Source: Sphaerosporella brunnea (lineage: Eukaryota; Ascomycota; Pezizomycetes; Pezizales; Pyronemataceae). From it: a stretch of DNA of 64,000 nt. The DNA lies in the NCBI GenBank assembly GCA_008704415.1, contig VXIS01000003.1, positions 1-64,000 on the forward strand. Reading direction: 5' to 3'. Below are positions 33,453 to 46,448 of this stretch, in pieces. How positions within the stretch are numbered: the first letter of the stretch is position 1; every line of letters begins with the position of its first letter. The notes below the pieces were generated by a model that was given only the letters and a program-made list of their open reading frames with translations, was not told where the DNA came from and did not search any database. A program made the translations under genes and the position numbers.

Positions 33453-33626
33453 ATGCCGTGGACCGGCGCCGCCGCCGATCCCAACAACCGGTCAATCCTG
33501 GTTCAACTCCCGGCAGAGTTACTGCACCAGGTCACGACCGAGGTGACGACCGAGGACCTGGCGGCGCTCGACGCTGTCTGCAAGTACCTGCACGCCCACG
33601 TCGCCACCATGACCCCGCCATGCTGA
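33453..33626 (+). pseudogene. F-box motif fragment, 57 codons
   Basis: The ATG at 33453 opens a 57-residue frame whose residues ~15-45 read ILVQLPAELLHQVTTEV then LAALDAVCKYLHAHV. This is a good F-box (LPxEL, then a C-K-x-L helix). It stops at 33624-33626 with nothing of the usual C-terminal repeat region. It is divergent from the broken gene at 31702-33182 and could share its promoter interval. It is either a truncated F-box gene or the first exon of a gene whose later exons are not recognisable. Confidence 0.55.
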
Positions 33627-36600
33627 TATAGTGCGCAAACCGTGTCCCATACCATATCGATGCTTGATTATCCATAATGCCCATGCCCCAAGGCCGCAAC
33701 AGTCGAGGGAGACACTGAGCACCCTCCCGAGAGAAGATGAAAAAAAACAAAACAAAGAAGATACGTACTGGTACCAGTATCCGAACCGGTTACCCATCGG
33801 ACTTCAGTACCTGCAGTTGCTTCTTTACTGACAAAAGCACAATTTCAGCCACTGCCTCAACACCATGGACATCACATTCTAACCAGCGGTCGCATGGTGC
33901 ACAGGCACTACCGTCGGCTGGACTACTTACAGTCCTGGAGTCTGAGCTTTGCGCACTTCCAGCGGGGTACATCTCGGTCTTGTCGATACCTTGCAGGTCG
34001 GTATACCAGCTGTTTCAGTTGCAACTCACGGTCCACGCTCATCATGAGAAGCGCAGAATAGTACATGGTAGGCGCAGGTGATGGTGTACGATGCAGTGCA
34101 ATCAGAGTAGATACTGCGTGAGTGAGAAGACCATGGGTGTGAGTGATGTGAACAGAGAGCGGCAGATCGATAAAACCAGTTATATTGATATCGCCCGCTG
34201 TCGGCGTTGCACACGAACGAATAGTGGTGTTCATACCAACGTCGAACACTCCCTTATCTTGTAGGCCACATCAGACGCCCATTTCATCCCCGGCGAGGCG
34301 CGGTTCGCACCCCATCAAACAAACCTACCGACAGTCCATCCAGCTGATGCTTTAAAGTTTACACTACTCCTCGCATCCGCCGACACCGCAGCCACTGTTA
34401 CGCGGGGTACCTTCCACCAACACGCGGTGTGCTCCCGCGGAGCAGTACGTTCAAATCCCTCCGAGCGACGTGGTCACTCGTAACAGGCAAAACACCATTC
34501 AGCATGCACACCCATGGTGCTGCAAAGTGGCCTCGGTGAAGTACCTGTGGTTGGCGCGAGCGAAGACGCGGTAGCTCACACGGTTGGCGATCATCAAGCT
34601 GTGGACAATGCGCCCCGCAGTACTGCACCCTTCAGTTGGCCTATGCTAGTCAGCGGTACGGTCAACCCTGGTCTCTTCACCAAGTGGATGCAAATAGAGC
34701 TGGTTGACGATGCCGCCAGGAATATGGTGCGAGTTGGTTTTGCGTACGGATGTGCGGATCAATCGCGCGATCAGGCAGCAGGAGATTCCAATCGCAGTCC
34801 TATGGGTCGAAGGATGTAGAGGAAGTACACGGTTCACCAATGGCCACGCGGATGCCAGAAGTCATCACCGCAACGCGCTGTTGGCCTTGTTGAACTCCCT
34901 GTCGCAGGATGCGTTCCAGACAAAATTGGCTACGGTTGGTTCCCGCTCAAGCGTCTTTCCAAGACGGAAGGACGCGTCGGCAGTTGGTAAGAACAAGCGT
35001 TGAAGTCGGTCGATTCTAGTCCAGGGCTGGCGAAGCTTGTGTTGACGGCCAGAGTAAGGGATTGACGCGAGTGGGCATGATAGAATTCGAGTCATACGAG
35101 CATTCTACGGTAGGTGTGAGGGGTCGGATCGCACAGCAGGGGATTGATAAGATCGTGCAGGAGACGGCAGGAGATTGATAACCATCTGAGTGACAGCGAT
35201 ATATATCGCCACATATCTAGCCTACTGCATCGAAAAATGCTAACACCTCGGTTCACCACACAAGGCAGTCTTTCATCCTCACCATCAACACGCGGCTTCC
35301 TGAGTATCGAAGGGTATTACCTACCAACACGAGACCCAACAAGGCTTGGGCAACGGGTGTCAAACCTAATGGCTTCCGTCACTGCCACATCTTCTCGCCA
35401 TCTTCCACGACCGGCAGCTCCACTCATAGAACAGCCAACTGCCGCGAAATTCATGGTCAACTTGGCGAAAACTGGACGCAGTGTCAAGGCCACCACCACC
35501 CCGTTGCATCAGCTTTGCGTTGTTATCACTACATTCTACCGTCCACCATGGGGCCGTCACAATATGTCCCGCTCTGTTCCCCGAGCCACTTGAAGATCCC
35601 AATAGGTGCGGCGGAGTTGAACCCGCACTAGGCTTCGATCTGTTGCAGGTCACCAGTACAAGGCTGTCTGGGCGTTCAGTTACTAGCTGCGTGGCGAGGA
35701 TGAGGGAGTGGTTCACTTGTCACACAAAGGTGATTCACTTGTCACACAAAGGTGATTCACTTGTCACACAAAGGTGATCCGTCATCCCGTTGAGACTCTG
35801 TTTCGTGCATTGAGTGATCTGTCACACGATTCAAAACAGTCACCTTGTGGGAATGAGCACCTGAAGCTGTGCACTGGGGGATTGGCGATCGTGTTGTGAA
35901 ACAGAACCAAGTTCGCTTGGATGCGATAACCGCCAACCAGGTCTGGACGCTACGACCACCACAATTGCCGTGCCAAAATAAGTCATGGTAGAGCAAGACC
36001 AGGATATCAACGCCCAGGAGAAGTGGATCGAATCCCCGCAAAAGAATCCACGAGGTTGATAAGGTGGAAATTTCGCGGAATTCCACGGTTCTGTGAGGCA
36101 GGCTCGGGAACGGTCGACCCATCTTCCGTTGTCTAAAGGCATACACTGACCTCAGGCGTCAGCGAGGTCGCCATCACAAGGCCCTGTAGTCCTGTTTCTG
36201 TGTGTGTAAGGACATGCGTTGATGAGCATCCAGTAGTCAACCGGTACTCTTGCTGAAGACCACTCAGATTGATAAGTTGCGTCGGGTTGCGTGGCTGCTG
36301 CATGTTGAAACCCACCATCTGCCCGCGCATACCCTCCACGCTGAATCATCAACTCGCAAGAAGAAGCCACGACAGACAACAACACAAAACAGGAATACTT
36401 TAACGGGCATCGAGGATAGCCTAGTCTCCGGCGGTCACGCGATATTCTGCAAGTACAGGCTCAGGCTGGCAGAAATGATGGAAGGTACAACAGAAGAATG
36501 ATAGGGTGGGAAAGTGGGAAGCTGGCGGAGTGACAGTCAAACATTCGGCAGTATGACCGCGGTGGAATATTTCAGTCAAACATTTCTATCTGCGCCTCCA

Positions 36601-37279
36601 CCTTGCGCCACACGCATTTTCAGCCCATATTTCCTTGCCTCCACCTCCACCTCCCCCACAGCCTCAGCCTACACTCTGGTTGATATCATATCTGCTTGCT
36701 ACTGGCCCCAGGCGGCCTGCTCATCATCTAGCACGACACGCAGCGCAGCACCAGTTTAATCTCCACTACCGGCACCGACATCAACGTCTCATCACAGCAC
36801 GTTTCAGACCTCATATCCGGAACACCGAGTATCCTGGGCAAAGGGAAGGCTACGAGTGCAACTGGGAGTTCTAGCAGCGGCTCAACTTCTGTCTATACGA
36901 AAACTGGCAGTCAGGCCTGTATCGGCTCCACAGAACCGCGCACCGATGATGAGGAGGATTCAGTCCTGGACTGTTCACACTACGCCACACAGAAAGGCAC
37001 CAGAGGCAATAGGTTCTTTGACTCTCGAGCATGCAGCGGGCGGCAAGAAGTATGGGGCTGACCAGTGGATTCATTTCAAGGACAAGCGGTAAGTGCCTAG
37101 GCCAGGCGGTGTTTTGCGGCAGTGTAGGTTAGTATTAGGGGAGTTTTAAAAGTCACGGCGACAGATAAACCTCATCGACAAGACACAAAGGCCGTTCCTA
37201 CACAAAGAAGTAGGTGTCGCCGACGTCGGCGTCGGTGCCGGGCTCAGAATCTGCAGTGTACCTGAGCAGGGCAATGTTC
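33627..37279. other. Intergenic, no supported gene
   Basis: No family was recognised. Competing frames at 34398-35003 and 35144-35716 on both strands cannot be resolved. The only clear structure is the 22-bp tandem repeat at 35708-35773, listed separately. Confidence 0.45.
35708..35773 (+). repeat. 22-bp tandem repeat, three copies
   Basis: The unit gtgattcacttgtcacacaa+ag is present three times in tandem with one mismatch in the first copy, followed by a partial gtgat. The unit contains an imperfect inverted core (gtgattcac / gtcac). Confidence 0.85.
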
Positions 37280-37292
37280 ACTTCGGCTTTGG

Positions 37293-38076
37293 AACTGGCC
37301 CTCCACCGCCTCTCGGTAGCGACAACGGAACGGCTGGCACCGGCATCGTGCGCGTCTTCGTGGACGCGCAGGCCGCCCTCCGACGACTACAGGACACCGG
37401 GCCGGGGCCTGCCCAGTGGATCGTCCCCAGGATCGCAAGTGCCGACAACGCCGTTCTGGACGCCGGTTGGGCCACCGAGTTCCGCTGGGCGCCAGGCCAT
37501 ACAGACGTCCCCGGCAACGAGCAGGCCGACCGCCTCGCCAAGGGCGCAACCAGTCGCCAGTCCCCGTCCGAGCCCCCGGAGCTGCTCGCCACCACATCGC
37601 TCGCTTATATCGCCAGAACCGGCACGTCGGCCAAGCGACAAGACCGTGAAAAGTGGCTTGCCGAGCACCGCCGGCGTAAGAGCTACTACAAGCCGCGACG
37701 ATTCAAGACCAACCGCGTAGCCGCCAAGGCCTCCAAGGCAGTTGCCTCACGGTTCTACCAGCTGAGGCTCAACAAAGCACCGACGGCCCCATACTTGCTG
37801 TGGAAGAATAGGAGGACGGATGACAAATGTTGGTGGTGCGACACCGGCGCGAAGCAAACCCGCGGACATCTCCTCAAGTTTTGTAAGAGGTGCAAGGCCG
37901 AGCAGATGGAGCTGTGGAAAGCGGTCAAAGACGCTACCAAGGAAGGTGGAGCAAAGAGACGCTGGCCCTCCACCTCAGTGATGGACCTCCTGGCGGATGA
38001 TAGGTGCACGGAGACAGTTTTGAATTTCCTTCGCACCACTAAGATTGGCTGCTGGCCCGATAAGAGCGCCATGTAA
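37293..38076 (+). pseudogene. LINE pol C-terminus: RNase H and CCHC knuckle
   Basis: The open frame through 38076 encodes the second half of an RNase H domain (VFVDAQAALRRL, then FRWAPGHTDVPGNEQADRLA at 37483-37542, the GHxxxPGNExAD block). A Lys/Arg-rich linker follows, then a zinc knuckle CWWC...H....C (37830-37880) and a conserved end (LLADDRCTETVLNFLRTTKIG). There is no ATG near the 5' edge and the first ~50 bp fit better in a neighbouring frame, as expected of a truncated copy. RNase H plus a downstream CCHC suits the Tad1-type LINEs of fungi. Reverse transcriptase and endonuclease are absent. Confidence 0.85.
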
Positions 38077-38247
38077 CGGCTATTTTTCGTTCTTGTCTTT
38101 CCTTGGTGCACTTCTCTACCTGGTGCGATTTTCTTTTGTATATTTCCTTAGGAGGGCCGCAGGCCCGGGGGGTAGCATAGTCTCTTCTTTCTACATATTT
38201 CATGGCCGCAAGCGGCCGAATACAATATGATTAAAACAAACAAACAA
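37293..38247 (+). mobile_element. 5'-truncated LINE insertion, copy 2
   Basis: A 13-bp direct repeat ACTTCGGCTTTGG (37280-37292 and 38248-38260) brackets a LINE 3' end whose right edge is an acaaa-type tail. The 3' UTR contains the palindromic ggccgcaagcggcc (38203-38216) shared with the other copies. The insertion is short because reverse transcription stopped within the RNase H domain. It is the most complete LINE copy in the window. Confidence 0.9.
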
Positions 38248-38260
38248 ACTTCGGCTTTGG

Positions 38261-39470
38261 TCTTCGCGATGTACTACGAGACGTATTGGATGCTCGCACT
38301 GACCGCGGACATGGCACAGCTGCCGACCGTGGCCACGTTCCACCACTGTCCACAAAGATGAATGAAGCACCGCTCGCCCTCATGAAGTTGGGTTGTAATC
38401 CACTGTGCTGTTTGATGAGGTCAGGCCACTGCGCAATGCAGTCTGTGGCACTGTTTACGAGTTCAGTCCGGGGGATACACCCGTCAAGGCCATCCTTTCG
38501 CCACGGGCGTTTCAAGACAACGGGATGCATTCCGAAAACTGACGTCGAAGCAGCTATTTGTCTTTGCTGACTGCCTTGACGACGTCGTTCAAGAAGGACG
38601 GTGGAGGCATTGTGGGCCGTATCTTTTAGTGTGTTCGGGCTCAGGTTGGAAGTGGAAGTGGGAGTTGGTTTAATTTGCAGATATCTGACCCCGATGCTGC
38701 TATTGATAGTGAAAGCAAGATCGCCGCCTCTCCCGGTGTATAGGTTAGTGCGAGCGGCGTCCTGGAAGTAATTCCGTGGTATCCATGACAGTAGGAAAGG
38801 CGGTAGTAGTGGTAGCAGCAGGTGAACAAGACCGATGGTCGGCGATGCTAAAACTCGAGGCCCCGTGCAAGCGAAACTCCTGTTGCGTCATACCTAGAAT
38901 GTGGTCCTGGTCACGGTAGATGAAGTAAGTGTCAGTGAGCATAGTTGCGCTGCTGAAAACGAACATTGCCCACCAGTCGCGCCGAGAGGTAAGCTGCGCA
39001 TTGTAGTAGCTGCAGAGTTGACTGCGATATCATACTACCCATGTGGTGATTATAGTTTTCTGCCTACGTAGCACTCGGCATAGCCACCTTGTGCTCGTCT
39101 CGAAAAGCTGCTTGTCCATTGTTGGTTTTCGCACTCTTTTTGCCAGGCTGCCTACGTTTGCGTGTGATTTCATCGTCAGGCTTCTGTGCCGTCGTCCACA
39201 TCGTTACTGGAGGGTTGTCAATCTGGCCAAAAAAATATAAATTCTCGCCAGTAACTTAGTCCTGGATGACTGCGGTCCTTGTTGAATGGTATTCATGCTT
39301 CTAGAAATTCTTTTTGGGATTTCCAGCTCCAGTAGAAACTCACCCGCGCCGCGCAATAACGGGCAAAGCCCTACCCTTCAGTAGCCCTCACAAAACCCAC
39401 TTGGGTCGCGTCTATATCAGGCCGCACTAGCACCGTGCATCCCCAACATCTCAACAACAGCACGAGCAAC
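38261..39470. other. Intergenic; upstream region of small spliced gene
   Basis: Nothing was recognised up to about 39300. From 39400 the sequence is C/A-rich (caacatctcaacaacagc), a typical leader in front of the ATG at 39471. Confidence 0.45.
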
Positions 39471-40199
39471 ATGTCCCCGCGAAAGAAAGAGAACGTCTCC
39501 CCCGCTGATGCCGCCGCCGCCCGTCTCACGGCGTTCGTCAACAAACCTCAGCCGCCCAGCACCATTGCGCGTGCGCGTGACGTCGTGGGCTTCGATGAAC
39601 TCATGGACATGAGCATGCGGCTCATGGACCAACGGGTGAAGCGGGACCGATGCCGGTTATGATGCCCAGCATCAAGCAGCTGTAGGTAAGTACATCTTCA
39701 GTGCGCAGCGACCGAGATCTTTTAGCTGACGGAGATAATATAGAACACGCGTGACGGACCGCATGCTGTGTGGGATCGCGCGGACGACGCGCACCAGCTC
39801 ACCACAGAGACCCCCAACGAAGACGATGGCCAGCGTGCCACACAGACCATGAACGATGCCGTCCAAGACCGTATCGGTCTGGTTGCTGACGGCCAGGAGA
39901 ACAAGTCCAACGTCATTCCACGTGTCAGGGTTTGTATATCTCGAGAAAGCCGCGGCTGGAGATGCTTGAGCTGACGTCGACAACAGCAGGGCGTTGCCCA
40001 GCCGACTGCCGATCACTCTCAGCATGACAACACTGAGGAGCTTGACGATGATGGGATCGCTTCCCCGCCGCTGCTTTCACCGGGCTTCATCGGAAATCTT
40101 TGTGCCATGAGCTTGCGCCGGGTTTCTGACCACACTTTCGAGCAGGTTATGGCATCATATACTGCGACGTTGAAGGAGTTGCCTCCTAAGTGCCAGTAG
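39471..40199 (+). CDS. Small spliced hypothetical protein
   Basis: The best intact model is join(39471..39635, 39744..39929, 39987..40199), 187 residues ending at TAG 40197-40199. Intron 2 (57 bp, GTTTGT donor, GCTGAC branch site, ACAG acceptor) is convincing, and exons 2 and 3 join in phase 0 with no stop. Intron 1 is the problem. The perfect donor GTAAGT at 39686 would place a stop codon at the junction, so the intact reading needs the weak donor GTGAAG at 39636. Either that donor is used or exon 1 carries a lesion. The start (MSPRKKENV) has a good A/C-rich context. The protein is acidic and hydrophilic, with a small hydrophobic C-terminal part (PGFIGNLCAMSL). No domain is recognised. Confidence 0.5.
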
Positions 40200-41072
40200 A
40201 TCGCAGAATTGGATCGCAAAATGGGATCGCAAAATTACTGAGCAGGACGACATGAGTTTACCTGATTCGCGTGTGTTAAGTGACGCTCTCTGTGCTCCCT
40301 CGCCACTTCCGAGAACCTGTTCCACGTTTTGCCCGCGTCATCCGGCGTTCACCAACGCCGCTGAGAGTAACAGTGGGCCGTTGACACCACGTTGCATGCT
40401 GCATCATCCGATGCCGCATGACTAACCTTCACATGAACCTCCATCTGGATGTGATTTCCGCACCGTTGAAACCGCTGTGGTGTGGAACCGGATATGTGCT
40501 CTTGACGTCGCATCTCGGGATAGGGAGTTGCTTTATAACGAGGCCGTGCGTTGGAACTCCGGGGAGGTGTGTGTTTATTCCAAGCGACCTATCCTCCTGT
40601 TATCTCACATTTACAGTGCGTACAACACCAACGCGCTTCTACCAAAAGCAGAATGTAGCTCATCACCTCTCGTTCTCCTATCCAAAGACACCGTTCGGAT
40701 GGATCCCCGATCAGGAGGCAAATTGTGGGAATTGGTACCGAGCAGCAATCATCCCGGCCTTTGCTTGGCCGGTTTGCCAACAGTAGACGGCACCGTGTGT
40801 GGATGATATGGCACCGCTCAGTTGCCGTATGAAACTGCTCGGATCTGAGCGCAATCATGCACACCGATTATCCCATGTATGCGGAGAAAAATGCTAGAGC
40901 CTCAAGATGCGCGTATATGCCCTATCAGCCGACACCAAGGCGGTTCCATAACAGAGCTGGGAATAGTGGTACTGGTACTGGAACATGGAAGTTTGAAGTC
41001 TCAACTCAGGCGCGCAACCAGTGGTAATTTCCTGCAAAGGTTATCCAAGAATACATCCCAATGCCAACACTT
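40200..41072. other. Intergenic, nothing recognised
   Basis: Short frames on both strands overlap. No conserved motif or repeat edge was found before the LINE duplication at 41073. Confidence 0.5.
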
Positions 41073-41084
41073 AAAGAGGTGGTA

Positions 41085-41524
41085 GAATAATGTTGAGAGA
41101 AAGAAGCGCAGGCGGCCCTCGGGCCGTACTGTGGCACAGTCAGCCGGGAAGAGGGTCCCGCCCTGGGCCCCAGTGGCCGGTGACGGAGCCGTGTGCTTCA
41201 ATCTCTACATAGGAGCAGGAGCGGGCAATACCAAGCCACGCACGACGCGCAAACCCCACGGGGGCAAATGGAAGGACAAGGAGAAGCACGCGGAAGAGGA
41301 GGGAGCAGCGGGCTCCGGACGTGCGGGGTTGAAGAGGGGGTGAAACGCAGTCCTTTCTGCATACGTTGTGCGATTTGCTTGAGTTTCTTTCCTTGAGAGA
41401 GCCGCAGGCAGCAGCAGTAGGCTTGTTCACATGGGGCTCGATCCTATGGGGTAGCACAGTCTCTCTTTTCTATATATGCCATGGCCGCCAGCGACCGAAT
41501 GCAATACGATTAAAACAAAAACAA
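41085..41524 (+). mobile_element. 5'-truncated LINE insertion, copy 3
   Basis: A 12-bp direct repeat AAAGAGGTGGTA (41073-41084 and 41525-41536) brackets this 440-bp copy. Its 3' UTR (gggtagcacagtctctcttttctatata, then atggccgccagcgaccgaatgcaat, and an acaaaa tail) matches the copies at 17905 and 37293 with divergence. The 5' part has a basic open frame (to 41343) that aligns poorly to the other copies, so this may be a related subfamily. Confidence 0.85.
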
Positions 41525-41536
41525 AAAGAGGTGGTA

Positions 41537-42735
41537 AACCACTTCAGTAGCGGTGGCGCCAGGAGTTGATTGTACTGGGTTCGGTCCAGCTTGAATGAAT
41601 GTAGGATGGAGGGCATGGGTATATCCAGAGTCGGCAAGGCAGCGAAACACAAAACGATGCTCAACTGGCGTGCAAGGTATTTTGACTGCATCCTGATAGT
41701 GACCAGCGCAGTGAATCATGGCTGCATCAAACAGGTTGTGCGTCGAGGGAAGCCAGTAGGCTTTACAAATTTGGGGAGGTTGGTTGAGGATATAGTCCAC
41801 TTTACTACGGTGTAGCCGCCGTCCAGTGATTGAAGTCGTGTCCGTATCCACATCAGAGAGGTCCAGGTACAGTTTAAGTTGCTCGCAGCGAGTTTGAGCC
41901 ATGAGTTTGCGCATAGGATGGGCTTGGTTGAGGCCAGTAGTGTGCAACTGCTAGCCATACATGTATCGCCATATGTATTACAAACTCCCAACCCATTTGC
42001 CTTCACGTCAACCAAAAAGGTTTTAGGGAAAAAGAGTGACAAGATATCAATAAGCTACACAGTCCAGCTGTGTCGTATTTCTGGTAGAACAAGATTGCAG
42101 GCAGGATGAGGAGGTGGCAAAGGTGCTACTGGGATAAAGACAGCCTTGCCTGAAGCTTCCTGGGTTGCGGGCGAACTGAGGGGTGTGGACCGTCCTCCAA
42201 TCGCGTGAGAGTGCACGATGCGGCACTTCTTGCTTTGGTCAAATACAGCCTAAGAGGGGAGTTGGGCTGTTGATGAGCAATCATGCGTCTCTGGAGTCTC
42301 CCCTTACACATCTGAGGTTGTAGGCGGTTCAGATCCACCTTCGGGCTCCCTAGAGCGGGGGGTAAGGTCGGACATGATGCGACAAATTACGGGGGCTAAG
42401 GGTGTTCATGCTGGCGGCATGCTGTGCATATCCCTTGCCCAATCGGCAACGATTCGCTAGCTCTATGAGCAAAGCGAGCGTACAACACCACTCAAATATA
42501 TCTGGACCCCGACACTGCATTGATCTTGATCTATCTGTATCCTGTAAGGTCACAAACAGTCTGTAGTAGATATTTGTACCCTTGCACAGCGTTTTGCAAT
42601 CGTGCCTACCACTTTGCGCCCGTATGTACCATATATCAGGACCCCAATCTGCTTTGCCCCTCTCACCTCCGGTCAGGAAAACACACCACACTTGACAATG
42701 CCACAAACAACACAACACAAGCCCAATCTACCACC
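41537..42735. other. Intergenic, nothing certain
   Basis: An open frame on the minus strand (41947-41510) overlaps the LINE tail and shows no family likeness. The last ~60 bp before 42736 are A/C-rich and look like a transcript leader. Confidence 0.4.
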
Positions 42736-43056
42736 ATGCCGAAACGGAAGCGTGCGAGCCGCGGAGAGACGCGTGCTGACAGAGAGGCATCCCCTCACCC
42801 AGTTTCTCTCCAGATCGATCGCTGCCACCTGGCTGACCCTCAACGTGGGTATTCCAGCAAGCCTTGGACTACCGGAAGGAGATCTCATCCCGAGACGAAC
42901 AAATATTCGCGACGATGGACAACGTCCCTACAGGAATGTTCGTACCGAAACCGACAGATGCCAGATTACGCATTCAAGTTCTTGTTTTTCTTCTTGGGTC
43001 CAACTGATAGAAGAACGGAAATCCTTAACCATGGTCAGCCGGGTCGGCAAAATTAA
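42736..43056 (+). CDS. Possible first exon of an unknown gene
   Basis: The ATG at 42736 has a strong fungal context (ccaccATGcc after an acaaacaacacaacac leader). It opens 106 codons beginning MPKRKRASRGETRA, a basic nuclear-localisation-like start. Beyond residue ~35 the sequence looks unlike a folded protein. A neighbouring frame (to 43081) is equally open, so a splice or a frameshift may intervene. No domain is recognised. It is listed because of the start context only. Confidence 0.3.
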   Translation: MPKRKRASRGETRADREASPHPVSLQIDRCHLADPQRGYSSKPWTTGRRSHPETNKYSRRWTTSLQECSYRNRQMPDYAFKFLFFFLGPTDRRTEILNHGQPGRQN

Positions 43057-46000
43057 CCAGCCAGCGCGGGGTTCGAAATAAGAAGCCAGCACCGCAGCGG
43101 ATGCATCCCGGCTGTACACTGTGATTGATACTGAAGCAGATGTGCAACGCCTCCAGATGCCGGTGGATGTGACACGCATTTGCTTCTCCAGTGCGCAGCG
43201 AAATTCCTGGGTAACTGCAAAGCCAGCGGGCAGGCTGGATATTGACAGCGGTAGTGCAAATACCACCGTCAATACCAACCCCACGAAGTTGTGCTTCTAC
43301 GGCGGCAGTGGAGGGCATTGACGGTATGGGATGCCAGAGTTCGGAGTCAGATTCAGTCTCACACCCGTAATCCAGGCTTTCCTGCGCACGCGCACTGCTG
43401 TACCCGTGAGCACCGGACGTCCAGATTATGGCCATCGCAGGATTTACCATCGCGAGCACTGACGATGCCGACGATGGCAGAACCTTGCGGCACCCGGCCA
43501 CTCATGACCGCACCAGCGCCACCAACCACCCGCTAATGAAATCTCACCATCTGCAGAGATCAACGGTAACGTTAGTGGAGGAACAAACGTGTGGCGCAGC
43601 CATGCCACACGCGGCCTGCGGCGGCTATGGTGATTCGCTATGCGGCCCCCCGATCAGGATTACGCTGCGCTGGATAACCCGCTGCCCTTGATAAGCCTCC
43701 CCGGCGATTATCAACAGGCAGCCTATCCAGCCGCTCCCGACCAATAAAAATGGCTTTGCCCACTTTGCCATACCGTCTTTGCCGGCTGCGCCAAGGGGCT
43801 TTCAATCTAACATATATAAGTAGATTCCGGGCAGTCTGGAGGTTGTTTTAGGAATGGATCTGCAGAGGGACCAGGAGTCGTGTTCTGGGTCGCCGGACGC
43901 TAGTTCTTGAAAGCTCCACGATTCCTATCTATGCGCGAACGCAGGGTGGCGGTTCTGCACAAAGGACTACAACTTGCCGTTCTAGCCGATCGACGAACCT
44001 GATAAGGTGATGATGCAACATGATGAAGCCAGCGAAAGGAGGTTGGCTGCCAAAGATGCTTGGTAGTGGAAAGTTCTCGCTGATTCACAATGCCGAGAAC
44101 GGAACACATTGCCAAAAGGTTCGACGAGATCATGGGGAAAACCAAGGCATGGGAAGCAGTTTCAGAGTGGAGCATAAATACCAGGAGGCAGTCTCGGGGT
44201 AGGACTTATACCAAGAGACAATTCAGTGCCAAAATTATTCTTTTCGAGCGAAACTCACCCACCATATACCTGCTTTTCAAGCGACATCGGTTGATGCTCG
44301 GGATGCGATTTCAACTGGGGTATCGGCGATTACCCGTCTCCAAAGATTCCGAGCCCGCATCTTCGTCTCGGGTCGGGCAATTGGGGGGGTAAACACTGAG
44401 CCGCTCGAAGGTGTTTTTTTCGTAGATTGGGCGTCGGATTTAGAAAAGTTGTTGGTGGAGGACAGTCTATGCACTGTGCATGGACGGGTAATTGTACGTG
44501 GAACTTCTCAAAACCCACAGTGGGAAGTCACTTCTTACGTGTGCTGTCCATAAGTATTATTTTGCGATTTTGGCTGGAGTAGAGGCTTACTACGTTGGAG
44601 GTTTGCTGGCAACCCTAACGATAAAGATTACGTGAATCGGCTACCTCCGCTACAGCCTCGTGTTTTACAGGCAATGAGCTTATGCATGCGAACTTCGTTT
44701 CCTTGCAACCCTGACGAGAGTCGCCTGCCTTCATTCAAACTTTGGAAGACTGTTTATGATCGCAGCAGCACCGACAACTATCCGGCGCGTTTTTGTGTCC
44801 TGTGCTACGTTCCTACTGGACCACGGTTCCAAGCAACCCCTGCCCCTGAGCGGAATGCTCAGGTGTCGGTTTCTGACTTATTGGGTTCCACGACGAATCC
44901 GAAGCAATAGCAATATTGCTCCACGAATTAATTTTTCACTCTCCCCGGGGTCAAAAGCGACTGGTAAATGATGATTCAAATGCTACTTCTTCAGGTTCAG
45001 GATCAACCACCCGAAACAGAAGGACTTAGGATGCTTGGGGATCGCGGTCAGGGCAAAAAGGAAAATGGCAGGTACCAGGGTCTTTGTCGCCGACACCAGG
45101 TGCAGGTTCCCAGGATCCACTGCCGATAGAACGTGGTGAGTAATGGGGGTTTTAAATAGGAGCTTTTTATCCCGTGTGTAGGCGGACTTTTGTCTGAGTT
45201 TTTCAATTGGGCTTTTGGATTTTGAGGGATGTTGGATGGTGTTTATCGGGAAAATTTTATTTTTTTCCGGAACAATTGCTTACAAATGATAAAGATTGTA
45301 GCTTCGGTAGCATGCAGCTGGTGCAATGTGGTAGCGAATGGCTCCTTGACCCCATTGAGGGCTTTGGAGTGAGTCTAGGCGACTTGAAGCCAGTACTATC
45401 CGTGTATCCAGTTTTTGTGCATTGGTTCAAGATGGTCATTTGCAGCAGATACACGAATTAGCCGACGCAACAATCGGCACGAGCGCGAGGTTGGAGGTTC
45501 ACAAGACATTTTATCGAATCCAGCCAAGTTCTTGAATCACTTCTTCTGTGGGCCTCTCTGGATTAAGCGTTGGCACCTTCTTGGTGCTATTGATTCCTGC
45601 TTGGTGATGGCTGTTGTGCACTTCCCTGAGGTCTATGCGCTCGGGAATGCTGTCGATGTTTCGTTTTCTCAATAGCTCGCGTCAATAGCTCTGAATCGAA
45701 TCGTTCAGGGCTGTCTCCTGATCGATCTAACTATTCGTCTAAAATCTTAATCCGGGACTGCTGATACCTCTGCCGGTTAACTAAGGCTTTGTTGACGCTT
45801 GTCGGTCCTAGGATTGTCTTAAAGACTCGACAATGTGTTGTTGTGTCTTGATTCGTGATATCGATATGTCGGAATATCGGAAACTTCCTGGCCAGCAGGG
45901 CGGCTTCGAATAGAGGTGAACCAGGTCATCAGTCTGGTCAGAGGATCAAAGATGGTAGTTTGGGTAGAGTTTGGGTAGAGAGAAAAGATACTAGTTCGAG

Positions 46001-46448
46001 TGACAAAAATGTAACCTTTTCGGGAGATTTCAAGATCCGGTATTTCACCGAAACAAATAGACTCAGAACCTTCTGTGTATCAGACTTGAATACCAAGAGG
46101 ATACTCAAAAACAGGTCACTGATGAAGGCAGTATTGATTGAATAATAGGCGATACGATCTGGATTGCTCGAAAGGCCGTATCGAAAGACGAGAAAAGGAT
46201 GAATGTAGAAAAAGCTCGCAGCTTTTATAGCCAACGATGCTGAATACATGATCTCATAACATGAAGTCATGGCTTGGTGGCAAATTCGCAAAACAAGGAA
46301 AGAATGGTCATAAGACCTACAAAGTGTGCCTTGCGAAGGCTCGAAGATTCCAAATGACGTAGCTAAAAAAGGTAAAGAAACTCGGAGAATACTGGCATCA
46401 TACCATCGTGACTGTGACGTAGTTTTATAACTTTAGTAAGGAAATACG
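43057..46448. other. Intergenic, no supported gene
   Basis: The G+C content falls toward 45-46 kb. Open frames at 43025-43501 (minus), 45207-45461 (plus), 45855-46145 (plus) and 46291-45938 (minus) show no recognised domain. Some of the last two could be downstream exons or decayed 3' parts of the exon at 46449-46982, but no join is supported. Confidence 0.4.
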
